Assembly (NCBI GenBank): GCA_021770925.1
Contig: JAETPY010000012.1
Coordinates: 1-41,082, forward strand
Reading direction: 5' to 3'
DNA length: 41,082 nucleotides
DNA from: Erysipelotrichaceae bacterium
GTDB lineage: Bacteria; Bacillota_I; Bacilli_A; Erysipelotrichales; Coprobacillaceae
Below the pieces are notes generated by a model. That model searched no databases, had not been told where the DNA came from, and saw nothing but the letters and a program-made list of their open reading frames with translations. The translations under genes were made by a program, and so were the position numbers. Each line of letters begins with the position of its first letter. The stretch's first letter is position 1. This document shows positions 7,808 to 16,701 of the stretch, piece after piece.

Positions 7808-8317
7808 ATGAGAGTAGAAAATATATTATTTCAATTAGACATGACATGGCAGCTGTTTTTATATCATATTCAAAATTTAAGTGATGATGAAGCTTTATGG
7901 TGCAAAAAAGCAGAAGGTTTACAAATCCATCAGGTTGATGGAAACTGGCAGATTGACTGGCCTGAAACTGAGGAATATGATCTTGGTCCCGCTAGTATTG
8001 CTTGGACTATGTGGCATATTATTTATTGGTGGGAAATGGTTTTAAATTATTCGTTTGGTGATTGCTCGTTAGGGAAAGAAGATATAGAATGGCCTGGAAG
8101 TGTAAAACAGGCAATAGATAAAATCGATTCTCTTCATAATCAGTGGATTAAATCTCTATCTAATTTAACACTTGAACAGTTACAATCAAAACAATATACT
8201 AAGTGGCCTTTTTCGAATCGCAGCTTTTATGATTTAGCATTGTGGATTAATATAGAATTAATGAAAAATGTATCTGAAATAGGATACGGTCGCTATCTTT
8301 ATGCAGTATCTAAATAA
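7808..8317 (+). CDS. DinB-like superfamily protein
   Basis: A 169-residue soluble protein rich in Trp, predicted all-helical. The W-H-I-I-Y-W-W-E segment (about residues 73-80) carries the central His of the four-helix DinB/YfiT bundle, and the last helix reads W-I-N-I-E-L-M-K-N-V-S-E-I-G-Y-G-R, the position where most members place their third metal-binding His. Here that residue is Asn or Val, so metal binding may be altered. DinB relatives act in thiol transfer or damage responses, but most in anaerobic Firmicutes are uncharacterised. GGTGAGGG precedes the ATG and the gene lies 16 bases after the ligase-like gene. Confidence 0.75.
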   Translation: MRVENILFQLDMTWQLFLYHIQNLSDDEALWCKKAEGLQIHQVDGNWQIDWPETEEYDLGPASIAWTMWHIIYWWEMVLNYSFGDCSLGKEDIEWPGSVKQAIDKIDSLHNQWIKSLSNLTLEQLQSKQYTKWPFSNRSFYDLALWINIELMKNVSEIGYGRYLYAVSK

Positions 8318-8340
8318 ATATTATCAAATATGTATTTATG

Positions 8341-8377
8341 AATTCAAATCTAAGAAAATAGATTTGAATTTTTTTTT
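8341..8377 (+). terminator. Strong intrinsic terminator
   Basis: AATTCAAATCTA and TAGATTTGAATT form a 12-bp perfect stem with a 6-base loop followed by seven Ts. It closes the block that begins at the LCP gene. Confidence 0.9.
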
Positions 8378-8390
8378 AAAAGCATAAAAG

Positions 8391-8432
8391 TTGACATCTT
8401 TTGACATTAGTATATAATGTTAGAAACCTAAC
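8391..8432 (+). promoter_or_regulatory. Promoter with overlapping palindromic operator for the MarR gene
   Basis: TTGACA (8391-8396), a 16-base spacer and TATAAT (8413-8418) form a near-consensus promoter; a second TTGACA sits at 8401-8406. Directly after the -10 box, GTTAG-AAAC-CTAAC (8419-8432) is a perfect inverted repeat covering the expected transcription start. A repressor bound here would block initiation, and the MarR protein encoded 19 bases downstream is the obvious candidate. The promoter is seen directly; the operator role is inferred. Confidence 0.7.
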
Positions 8433-8450
8433 AAAACAGGAGTTGATATA

Positions 8451-8882
8451 GTGGAAGAACAGCAAATTGGAAGAGAAATAAGGATACTTGCAAATTTAAT
8501 TGGACGTTATTTAAATGAGATTGGTTTTAATCATGAACATAGTAGTTTGACAGGACCACAAGGATTTGTTCTAGGATATTTATATGATCACCAGGATAAA
8601 GATATTTTTCAAAAAGATATTGAAGCAACATTTAATGTACGACGTTCAAGTGCGACAGGATTATTACAATGCCTAGAATCTAATGGTTTCATTGAGCGAA
8701 TTAATGTCGATTATGATGCTAGGTTAAAGAAAATAGTATTAACTAATAAAGCCTATGAATTTAGAGATACTTTAGAGGCACATATTCAAAAATTAGAAGA
8801 AAAATTAGTTAAAGATCTAGAAGAGCATGAAATAGATGATTTGATAAGGATAATTGGTAAGATTAAAAAAAATTTAGAGTAG
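8451..8882 (+). CDS. MarR-family transcriptional regulator
   Basis: A 143-residue winged-helix DNA-binding protein of typical MarR length. The recognition region is KDIEATFNVRRSSATGLLQ (about residues 57-75), followed by the wing with V-D-Y-D-A-R-L-K-K-I-V-L-T and a C-terminal dimerisation helix. It starts with GTG, supported by AGGAG about 8 bases upstream. The next gene starts 9 bases after its stop, so the two form one operon under the promoter at 8391. MarR proteins respond to small ligands, oxidants or acyl-CoA-type effectors; the partner gene points to a CoA-ester or redox signal, which is inference. Confidence 0.92.
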   Translation: MEEQQIGREIRILANLIGRYLNEIGFNHEHSSLTGPQGFVLGYLYDHQDKDIFQKDIEATFNVRRSSATGLLQCLESNGFIERINVDYDARLKKIVLTNKAYEFRDTLEAHIQKLEEKLVKDLEEHEIDDLIRIIGKIKKNLE

Positions 8883-8891
8883 GAGAACAAA

Positions 8892-11800
8892 ATGGAAAAG
8901 AGTTATTACATGGGAATTGACGTTGGGTCAACTACGATAAAAATTTATATTACAGATCAAGATGATAATTGTATTTATTCAAAGTATGAACGGCATTATT
9001 CTGATATCCAGGCAACTATTAAGGTACTAATAAATGAGGTTAAAGAAAAATTTGGGAATCTTAAAATAACTGCTGTAATGACTGGTTCTGGAGGATTGTC
9101 ACTTTCTGAATATTTGGATATTAAATTTGTTCAGGAAGTGATAGCATGTACTAAAACGATAGAGACATATATCCCTGAATGTGATGTAGCTATTGAATTA
9201 GGCGGTGAGGATGCTAAGATTACTTATTTTCAAGGTTCTTTAGAACAAAGAATGAATGGTACCTGTGCTGGTGGTACAGGGGCTTTTATTGATCAAATGG
9301 CTTCGTTATTACAGACCGATGCAGCGGGGTTAAATGAGTTGGCAAAAAATTATCAGATGGTCTATCCAATTGCTTCGCGCTGTGGTGTTTTTGCAAAAAC
9401 AGATGTCCAGCCTTTAATTAATGACGGCGCAAATAAAGAAGATATTGCTATTTCTATTTTTCAGGCAGTGGTTAATCAGACTATTAGCGGCTTAGCTTGT
9501 GGTAAACCAATAAGAGGTAAAGTTGCATTTCTTGGAGGTCCATTGTTTTTCCTGGATCAGTTAAGACAACGTTTCATTGAAACCTTAAATCTTAAAGATG
9601 AAGAAATTATTTTTCCTGATAACTCACAATTGTTTGTTGCCATGGGAGCAGCACTGTTAGCTAAGGAAGAGACAGTTGTAACTGATGTTGAAACATTGCT
9701 TGAAAAGTTAGAAAATATTGATGATAATATGCTGGCAAATGAAAATACATTAGCACCATTATTTGAAGATGATAATGATAGAAATGAGTTTAGACATCGT
9801 CATTATATTGATAAGGTTAGAAAGAATGATCTTAAAAGTTATATTGGTAATGTATATTTAGGACTTGATGTCGGTTCTACTACAACTAAAGCAGTTTTAA
9901 TTGATGATAATGATTCATTGTTATACTCGTTTTATGATTCTAATGAGGGAAATCCTTTAGATGTTGTAGTTAAAATAGTTAAAGAGATTTATGAGCTTTT
10001 ACCACCGAAGGTAAATTTGGTTTATAGTGGGGTAACTGGTTATGGCGAAGCCCTGATTAAAGCAGCGTTAAGGGTTGATATGAGTGAAGTTGAAACGATG
10101 GCGCACTATAAAGCTGCTACTTATTTTAAAAAAGATGTTAGCTTTATTTTAGATATTGGCGGTCAGGATATGAAGGCTATCAAGATTAAAGACGGTATCA
10201 TTCAAGATATTTTATTGAATGAAGCTTGTTCAAGTGGCTGTGGGTCTTTTATTGAGACTTTTGCTAAATCATTAGGCTATGAAGTAAACGAGTTTGCAGC
10301 ACTGGCATTGAATTCAAAGGCACCAATTGATCTTGGAAGCCGTTGTACCGTTTTTATGAATTCGAAAGTAAAACAGGCTCAAAAAGAAGGGGCTAAAGTT
10401 GAAGATATTAGTGCAGGTCTATCTTATTCTGTAATAAAAAATGCTTTATATAAAGTTATTAAATTAAGAAGTAAAGAAGATTTAGGGGATAGTATCTTAG
10501 TTCAGGGTGGTACTTTCTATAATGAAGCAGTTTTAAGAGCATTTGAAAAAGAGTCCGGAGTCAATGCAATTCGGCCGGATATTGCGGGATTGATGGGAGC
10601 GTTTGGAATTGCGCGTTTAGCTCGTGAAAGTTATCATGGACAGCCAACAACTTTGCTTAGTAAAGAAGAATTAGAACAGTTTAGCTGTCGCAGTGAGATT
10701 AGATATTGTCAAAAATGTACAAATCACTGTATGTTAACAGTATCAATATTTAATGATAATAGTGAATACATTAGTGGTAACCGTTGTGAACGAGGTGCTA
10801 ATATCCCACTTTCATCAAAGAAACTGCCTAATTTATTTGATTATAAATACCGTCGGGTATTTAATTATCGCTCTTTAACTGAAGAACAGGCGATTAGAGG
10901 AACAGTTGGAATTCCTAGAGTTTTAAATATGTACGAAAATTATCCGTTTTGGCATACATTCTTTACAAAATTAGGGTTTAGAGTAGTTTTATCACCACGT
11001 TCTAGCAAAGCAGTCTATGAAAAAGGAATTGAATCAATTCCTTCAGAAAGCGTTTGTTATCCTGCTAAATTAGCTCATGGCCATATTGAATCACTGATTG
11101 AAAAAGGGATTAAGTATATCTTTTATCCAAGTTTAGCGTATGAGCGAAAAGAGTTTGATAATGCTAACAACCATTATAACTGTCCTGTTGTAACATCGTA
11201 TCCAGAAGTTATTCGTAATAATGTCGATAATTTAACAGATAGTGCAATTATATATCGTAATCCATTTATGGACTTAAGTAATCCAAAAACGTTGTTTAAT
11301 AATTTAAAAGATGAATTAAAAGCATTTTATATAGAAGATAAAGAATTAAAAGAAGCGATTGATGAAGCTTATGACGAATTAGCAAAATGCCGAAAAGATA
11401 TTCAGGAACAAGGTGAAACGATTTTAAAATATATTAAAGAAAATAATATGACGGGAATTGTTTTAGCTGGAAGACCATATCATGTTGACCCCGAAATAAA
11501 TCATGGTTTAGCTGATTTGATTACAGCTGAAGGAATGGCGGTTTTAACTGAAGATAGTGTTTGTCATTTAGATAAAGATTTAGATCAGTTACGTGTAGTA
11601 GACCAATGGACTTATCATTCGAGGTTATATAGAGCGGCTTCGTTTGTGGCGACACAGCCAAATCTTGAATTGATCCAACTTACTTCCTTTGGATGTGGCT
11701 TAGATGCTGTAACAAGTGATCAGGTAGCAGATATTCTAAGAGCTCGTCATAAGATTTATACTTTAATTAAAATTGATGAAGGTAGCAACTTAGGGGCAAT

Positions 11801-13118
11801 CAGGATTAGAATTCGTTCACTTAAAGCTACAATTGAAAAACAAGTTAAAAATAAAAAACAAACCTATTCTAAATATCAGCCATTAAAAGTTCCATTTACA
11901 AAAGAAATGAAAGAAGCTGGGTATACAATCTTATGTCCACAAATGTCACCACTACATTTTCAATTTGTTGAAACTGCAATGCAGGAATCAGGATATAATT
12001 TAGTAGTTTTACCTTCGGTTGATAAAGGTGCAGTTGATGCAGGATTAAAATACGTAAACAATGATGCATGTTATCCAAGTATTTTGGTAACTGGACAAAT
12101 AATGAAAGCTTTATTGAGTGGAAAATATGATTTAGATAAAACAGCGGTGATTATTTCTCAAACTGGTGGAGGGTGTCGAGCAACTAATTATATAGCTTTT
12201 ATTAGAAAAGCTTTACAAGATGCAGGAATGCCGCAAGTGCCTGTAATTTCGGCTAATTTACAAGGACTTGAGAATAATCCAGGTTTTAAAATAACATTGC
12301 CATTGGCTAAAAAAGTTATTATTGGAGCTATGTATGGAGATTTGTTTATGCGAGTTTTATATCGTGTTCGTCCATATGAAGCGACAGCTAATAGTGCTAA
12401 TGAATTATATGAATCATGGGTAGAGCGATGCCAGGAAAATGTTAAAAATGGAAGTATTTCTATATTTAGAAAGAATGTTTATCAGATTGTTAAAGAATTT
12501 GATGAGCTGCCATTATTGGATGTAAAAAAACCACGTGTTGGATTAGTTGGAGAAATTTTAGTTAAGTTTCATCCTACAGCAAATAATGAGATAGTTAAAA
12601 TTATTGAACGTGAAGGTGGCGAAGCTGTAATGCCTGATTTAATTGATTTCTTCCAATATTGTTTCTATAGTACTGGATTTGAAAATAAACATTTTCATGC
12701 ATCTAAAAATTCCGTAAGACTTTGCAATCTTGCGATAAAGTTTGTAGATTTATTACGTCATGATATGATCAAAGCACTGGAAAAATCGAAACGTTTTAAT
12801 CCACCAGCTTCAATCAAACACTTAGCTGATAAAGCAAGTACAATTGTATCAATTGGTAACCAAACAGGCGAAGGATGGTTTTTGACAGGAGAAATGATTG
12901 AATTAATTGAGTCTGGAGCACCTAATATAGTATGTATGCAGCCGTTTGGATGTTTACCAAATCACGTTACTGGTAAAGGGGCAATCAAGGCTTTACGAAA
13001 AGCATATCCTCAAAGTAATATAGTAGCTATTGATTACGATCCAGGAGCTAGTGAGGTTAATCAGTTAAATAGAATTAAATTGATGTTATCAACAGCATTT
13101 AAAAATATGAATAAATAA
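8892..13118 (+). CDS. Giant fused 2-hydroxyacyl-CoA dehydratase activase-type ATPase
   Basis: A 1408-residue protein joining two BadF/BadG/BcrA/HgdC-type ASKHA ATPase domains (about 4-265 and 320-595) to a C-terminal region of the DUF2229/COG3580-COG3581 type (about 690-1400). Each ATPase half has the phosphate loop D-V-G-S-T-T and two cysteines: Cys125 and Cys164 in the first, Cys446 and Cys485 in the second, both 39 residues apart, the same spacing as the [4Fe-4S] ligands of HgdC. The tandem may therefore hold one cluster within a single chain, where HgdC uses a homodimer. A linker has CQKCTNHC and a further Cys (about 614-644). The C-terminal part has many Cys in glycine-rich turns, resembling HgdB-type dehydratase subunits. 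The family couples ATP hydrolysis to delivery of low-potential electrons; no dehydratase genes are adjacent. AGGAG precedes the ATG. Confidence 0.9.
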   Translation: MEKSYYMGIDVGSTTIKIYITDQDDNCIYSKYERHYSDIQATIKVLINEVKEKFGNLKITAVMTGSGGLSLSEYLDIKFVQEVIACTKTIETYIPECDVAIELGGEDAKITYFQGSLEQRMNGTCAGGTGAFIDQMASLLQTDAAGLNELAKNYQMVYPIASRCGVFAKTDVQPLINDGANKEDIAISIFQAVVNQTISGLACGKPIRGKVAFLGGPLFFLDQLRQRFIETLNLKDEEIIFPDNSQLFVAMGAALLAKEETVVTDVETLLEKLENIDDNMLANENTLAPLFEDDNDRNEFRHRHYIDKVRKNDLKSYIGNVYLGLDVGSTTTKAVLIDDNDSLLYSFYDSNEGNPLDVVVKIVKEIYELLPPKVNLVYSGVTGYGEALIKAALRVDMSEVETMAHYKAATYFKKDVSFILDIGGQDMKAIKIKDGIIQDILLNEACSSGCGSFIETFAKSLGYEVNEFAALALNSKAPIDLGSRCTVFMNSKVKQAQKEGAKVEDISAGLSYSVIKNALYKVIKLRSKEDLGDSILVQGGTFYNEAVLRAFEKESGVNAIRPDIAGLMGAFGIARLARESYHGQPTTLLSKEELEQFSCRSEIRYCQKCTNHCMLTVSIFNDNSEYISGNRCERGANIPLSSKKLPNLFDYKYRRVFNYRSLTEEQAIRGTVGIPRVLNMYENYPFWHTFFTKLGFRVVLSPRSSKAVYEKGIESIPSESVCYPAKLAHGHIESLIEKGIKYIFYPSLAYERKEFDNANNHYNCPVVTSYPEVIRNNVDNLTDSAIIYRNPFMDLSNPKTLFNNLKDELKAFYIEDKELKEAIDEAYDELAKCRKDIQEQGETILKYIKENNMTGIVLAGRPYHVDPEINHGLADLITAEGMAVLTEDSVCHLDKDLDQLRVVDQWTYHSRLYRAASFVATQPNLELIQLTSFGCGLDAVTSDQVADILRARHKIYTLIKIDEGSNLGAIRIRIRSLKATIEKQVKNKKQTYSKYQPLKVPFTKEMKEAGYTILCPQMSPLHFQFVETAMQESGYNLVVLPSVDKGAVDAGLKYVNNDACYPSILVTGQIMKALLSGKYDLDKTAVIISQTGGGCRATNYIAFIRKALQDAGMPQVPVISANLQGLENNPGFKITLPLAKKVIIGAMYGDLFMRVLYRVRPYEATANSANELYESWVERCQENVKNGSISIFRKNVYQIVKEFDELPLLDVKKPRVGLVGEILVKFHPTANNEIVKIIEREGGEAVMPDLIDFFQYCFYSTGFENKHFHASKNSVRLCNLAIKFVDLLRHDMIKALEKSKRFNPPASIKHLADKASTIVSIGNQTGEGWFLTGEMIELIESGAPNIVCMQPFGCLPNHVTGKGAIKALRKAYPQSNIVAIDYDPGASEVNQLNRIKLMLSTAFKNMNK

Positions 13119-13129
13119 TGTACAGCACT

Positions 13130-13155
13130 AAGGCATAGATTTTAATCTATGCCTT
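13130..13155 (+). terminator. Perfect hairpin after the activase gene
   Basis: AAGGCATAGAT and ATCTATGCCTT form an 11-bp stem with a 4-base loop. The following bases (GTAATTT) are only weakly T-rich, so this may be an inefficient terminator or a 3'-end stabilising hairpin. Confidence 0.55.
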
Positions 13156-13263
13156 GTAATTTAAACTTATAATTGCGTGGTAAACTTAATTTGTGATAAG
13201 TATGTTTTTCGTATACTAGCCAATACTATACTATAAAAAATAAATGATAAGGAAGGTTAGTAT

Positions 13264-14937
13264 ATGAGCAATAATATGGATTTAGGTTATGAAATGTTCT
13301 GTTATCAGTGCGAACAGACAGCAAATGGCAAGGGCTGTACAAAGTTAGGCGTTTGTGGAAAAACACCAGAAATTGCCAATCTGCAAGATTTATTGATATT
13401 TCAAATTAAAGGAATCAGCTGTTATGGAAAAGCATTGATAGAAAATGAACAAAATATTGATAAAAAAGTGATAAGTTTTATCGAAAATGTTCTTTTTACA
13501 ACTCTTACGAATGTTAATTTTGATGTAAAAGAACACGTGAAATTATTGAAAAAATCACAGGAAATCAAAGAAAATTTAAGAGATATGGCAGGGGAAATTA
13601 AAAATCATACAGCCCACGCATCCTATAATCTTCCAGAAACAAAAACAGAGATGTTAAAGGATGCCCCTCTAGCCGGAATTATGTATGATAAATCCCTGGA
13701 TCCAGACATTCGCTCTTTGAGACAGACGATTTTGTATGGATTAAAAGGTATCAGTGCATATGGGCATCAGGCAAGAGAGCTGGGTTATTATAGTGATCAG
13801 GTAGATGATTTTTATATTCAGGCCTTGGAGGCTCTTACAGACGATAGCCTTACAGTAGAAGAATTAATTCGGATGACCATGCGTACTGGAGAAATGGCAA
13901 TCGTGGTTATGAAAAAGTTAGATGAAGCTAATACAGAAGTTTATGGAAATCCGACTTTGCATAAGGTCAATATTCATATGAAGAAGGGACCTTTTATTGT
14001 TGTTTCGGGTCATGATCTTAAAGATTTGGAAATGCTGCTGGAACAGACAAAGGGGAAAGGAGTCAATATTTATACACATGGTGAAATGCTGCCATGTCAC
14101 GGATATGAGGGATTAAAAAAATATCCACATCTTGTAGGCAATTTCGGAGGAGCCTGGCAGGATCAGCAGAAGCAGTTTGATAATCTTCCAGGATGTATTT
14201 TGATGACGACAAATTGTCTAATGCGACCAAGGGAAAGTTATAAGGATCGAATCTACAGTACAAATGTGGTGGGCTGGGAAGGAATCAAGCACATTGGTAA
14301 AAAGGAAAATGGTGAAAAGGATTTCAGTGAAATTATTCAACAGGCAATAGACTTGGGTGGTTATTTGGAAGATCAAGAATCGCAGGAGATATTAGTTGGA
14401 TTTGGGCATCATACTACACTAAGTTATACTGAGAAAATCGTAGAAGCTGTAAAGGCTCGAAAAATCAGACATTTTTTCCTGATTGGTGGTTGTGATGGTG
14501 CAAGACCTGGTCGAAATTATTATACAGAGTTTGCAAAGATGGTTCCAGAAGACTGCATGATTTTAACACTGGCGTGTGGAAAATACAGATTTAATAAATT
14601 GAAATTTGGTGAAATAGCAGGTTTACCTAGGCTCATGGATGTTGGTCAATGTAATGATGTATATTCTGCAATACGGATTGCAACAGCTTTGGCAGATGCT
14701 TTTGATACCGATGTGAATGGATTACCGCTGTCATTAATTGTATCATGGTATGAACAAAAGGCGGTTGCAGATTTGTTGGCATTATTAAGCCTGGGAATAA
14801 AAAGAATATATTTGGGGCCAACTCTGCCAGCGTTTTTGAGTCCAAATGTACTGCAGTATCTAGTGGATACTTTTGATTTACGGTTAATCAGCAATGCACA
14901 GGATGATATTAAGAACTGTCTGAAACAAAATATTTAA
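13264..14937 (+). CDS. hcp: Hybrid-cluster protein (hydroxylamine reductase)
   Basis: A 557-residue iron-sulfur enzyme, full length for the family. The N-terminal cluster ligands are Cys13, Cys16, Cys25 and Cys31 (C-x2-C-x8-C-x5-C), the spacing of class I hybrid-cluster proteins from strict anaerobes. Hybrid-cluster motifs are visible further on: HGEMLPCHGY, TTNCLMRP, GGCDGARPGRNYY, TLACGKYRFN and GQCNDVYSA. Hcp reduces hydroxylamine and, in vivo, nitric oxide, protecting against nitrosative stress. AAGGAAGG precedes the ATG. Two sampled lines of this gene had roughly 40% G+C, above nearby AT-rich genes such as gltA, and it uses more CTG and CAG codons; this hints at acquisition but was not measured along the full gene. 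Confidence 0.97.
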   Translation: MSNNMDLGYEMFCYQCEQTANGKGCTKLGVCGKTPEIANLQDLLIFQIKGISCYGKALIENEQNIDKKVISFIENVLFTTLTNVNFDVKEHVKLLKKSQEIKENLRDMAGEIKNHTAHASYNLPETKTEMLKDAPLAGIMYDKSLDPDIRSLRQTILYGLKGISAYGHQARELGYYSDQVDDFYIQALEALTDDSLTVEELIRMTMRTGEMAIVVMKKLDEANTEVYGNPTLHKVNIHMKKGPFIVVSGHDLKDLEMLLEQTKGKGVNIYTHGEMLPCHGYEGLKKYPHLVGNFGGAWQDQQKQFDNLPGCILMTTNCLMRPRESYKDRIYSTNVVGWEGIKHIGKKENGEKDFSEIIQQAIDLGGYLEDQESQEILVGFGHHTTLSYTEKIVEAVKARKIRHFFLIGGCDGARPGRNYYTEFAKMVPEDCMILTLACGKYRFNKLKFGEIAGLPRLMDVGQCNDVYSAIRIATALADAFDTDVNGLPLSLIVSWYEQKAVADLLALLSLGIKRIYLGPTLPAFLSPNVLQYLVDTFDLRLISNAQDDIKNCLKQNI

Positions 14938-15083
14938 GGAATTCTAGGCAGGGAATGTTTTTTAACTGTTTATGAGGGTATATAAGATAATGTTATTTTT
15001 ATAATTATTGAGGGTGATTTTTGGAATTATGTTTTCAAGCTGAACAAATGTAAATATCTCTAGTTTTACAGTTAGAAAAATGC

Positions 15084-15130
15084 AAAGCAGGTCTAACCCT
15101 ATATAAATCAAGGGTTTTGACCTGCTTTTT
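15084..15130 (+). terminator. Long terminator downstream of hcp
   Basis: AAAGCAGGTC and GACCTGCTTT form a 10-bp outer stem, with an inner AACCCT/AGGGTT pairing, then T-run. It lies about 150 bases after the hcp stop. The stretch between (14938-15083) holds no gene, only an 11-codon reading frame after a GAGGGTGA site. Confidence 0.85.
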
Positions 15131-15163
15131 GTATTTATTTTGGTTTCGTACTTTTATTCATTT

Positions 15164-15192
15164 TTAATTCAAAAAAGTGTGTTATATATAAT
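15164..15192 (+). promoter_or_regulatory. Candidate promoter for citrate synthase
   Basis: TTAATT, 17 bases, TATAAT. The -10 box is perfect, the -35 box is weak. It lies 34 bases before the start codon. Confidence 0.4.
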
Positions 15193-15226
15193 ATATGTTT
15201 AACATTTATTTGAAGGGAGGAGCTTT

Positions 15227-16582
15227 ATGAAAAAAGAAGATTGTTTGAAATGTTTAAATAAATATAGTGAAATGGTTTTAAAAACTGATGATATTGATTT
15301 TGAATTATTTATAAAACATGGAGTAAAGAGAGGGTTAAGAGATCAAAATGGAAATGGGGTTTTAACTGGATTAACTAATATTTCTAAGATTGAATCCTTT
15401 CAAATAATTGATGGTCAAAAGCTGCCTGTTGATGGTCGATTATGGTATCGAGGATATGATGTGATTGATCTTGTTAAAGACTTTTCTTTTAAAAGATTTG
15501 GTTTTGAAGAAATAGCTTATTTATTGTTATTTGGACAATTACCTAATCATCAGGAATTAACAGAGTTCAAACAATTGTTATCAATATCTAATGAATTACC
15601 AACTAATTTTACAAGAGATGTGATCATGAAGGCCCCTAGTCAAGATATTATGAACTCTATGACAAAAAGTGTCTTAACTTTGGCAGCCTATGATGAATAT
15701 GTTTGCGAACAATCACTTGAAAATGTCTTGAGACAATGTATTAATATGATTGCTGTTTTACCACGTCTTGCAGTTTATGGGTATCATGCGTATAATCATT
15801 ATGAATTAGGAGACAGTATGTATATTCATCATCCAGGTGAAAATTTGTCAGCAGCAGAAAATATTTTAATGATGTTAAGACCGGATAAACAGTATACACA
15901 ATTAGAGGCTCAGGTTTTAGATGTTGCTTTAGTCTTGCATATGGAACATGGTGGTGGAAATAACTCAACCTTCACAACTAGAGTTGTAACTTCAGCAGGT
16001 AGTGATACGTATTCTGTTTTTGCAGCTGCCTTGTCATCGTTAAAAGGACCTAAACATGGTGGTGCTAATATAAAAGTTATGGAAATGATTCAGAATATTA
16101 AGGATAATGTTCATGATTTAAAAGATGAAGATGAAGTTAGAGAATATTTAGGTAAAATATTAGATAAAGAGGTTTTTGACCATCAAGGTCTAATTTATGG
16201 TATGGGACATGCAGTTTATTCGTTATCAGATCCTCGGGCTCAGGTTTTTAAAGGTTTTGTTAGTCGCCTTGCAAAAGAGAAACATCTTGATGATGATTAT
16301 GCTTTATATACATTGATCGAAAAGTTAGCTCCTCAAGTAATTGCCCAAAAACGGCATATTTATAAAGGAGTTAGTGCTAATGTTGATTTTTATAGTGGAT
16401 TTGTTTATAGCATGTTAGGAATTCCTATTGAGCTTTATACTCCTATTTTTGCAATTGCAAGAATTGTTGGATGGTCAGCTCATCGTATTGAAGAATTGAT
16501 TAATGTTGATAAGATTATTCGTCCAGCATACAAGAGTATTATGGAAGAAAAGGAATTTATTCCTATGGATGAAAGGCAATGA
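15227..16582 (+). CDS. gltA: Citrate synthase
   Basis: A 451-residue citrate/2-methylcitrate synthase that condenses acetyl-CoA with oxaloacetate. The catalytic triad is visible: His241 in HMEHGGGNNST, His277 in GPKHGGAN and Asp335 in SLSDPRAQ, in the same order and similar spacing as H264, H305 and D362 of the E. coli enzyme. The N-terminal extension of about 50 residues before R-G-Y-D-V-I-D-L is typical of the Firmicute form. The start follows GGGAGGAG. No aconitase or isocitrate dehydrogenase gene is in the window, so it probably supplies a partial TCA branch, or works with genes elsewhere. Confidence 0.95.
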   Translation: MKKEDCLKCLNKYSEMVLKTDDIDFELFIKHGVKRGLRDQNGNGVLTGLTNISKIESFQIIDGQKLPVDGRLWYRGYDVIDLVKDFSFKRFGFEEIAYLLLFGQLPNHQELTEFKQLLSISNELPTNFTRDVIMKAPSQDIMNSMTKSVLTLAAYDEYVCEQSLENVLRQCINMIAVLPRLAVYGYHAYNHYELGDSMYIHHPGENLSAAENILMMLRPDKQYTQLEAQVLDVALVLHMEHGGGNNSTFTTRVVTSAGSDTYSVFAAALSSLKGPKHGGANIKVMEMIQNIKDNVHDLKDEDEVREYLGKILDKEVFDHQGLIYGMGHAVYSLSDPRAQVFKGFVSRLAKEKHLDDDYALYTLIEKLAPQVIAQKRHIYKGVSANVDFYSGFVYSMLGIPIELYTPIFAIARIVGWSAHRIEELINVDKIIRPAYKSIMEEKEFIPMDERQ

Positions 16583-16663
16583 TGTTAAGGGATTGTTGAA
16601 TGATCCAGCTGGATAAATTGATAAAATTAATTTGGAATATATGTAAGAGATAATATTGATAAT

Positions 16664-16690
16664 AAATCCTCCTTTTTTGGGGAGGATTTT
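16664..16690 (+). terminator. Bidirectional terminator between gltA and the DUF3298-like gene
   Basis: AAATCCTCC and GGAGGATTT pair across an 8-base loop. T-rich sequence follows on both strands, and the two flanking genes converge. Upstream, ATCCAGCTGGAT (16603-16614) is a perfect 12-bp palindrome of unknown meaning. Confidence 0.75.
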
Positions 16691-16701
16691 GTATTTATCA
16701 G

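Noticed and set aside
16603-16614. Perfect palindrome ATCCAGCTGGAT after gltA
   Set aside because: A single 12-bp palindrome with no second copy or promoter nearby; not enough to call an operator.
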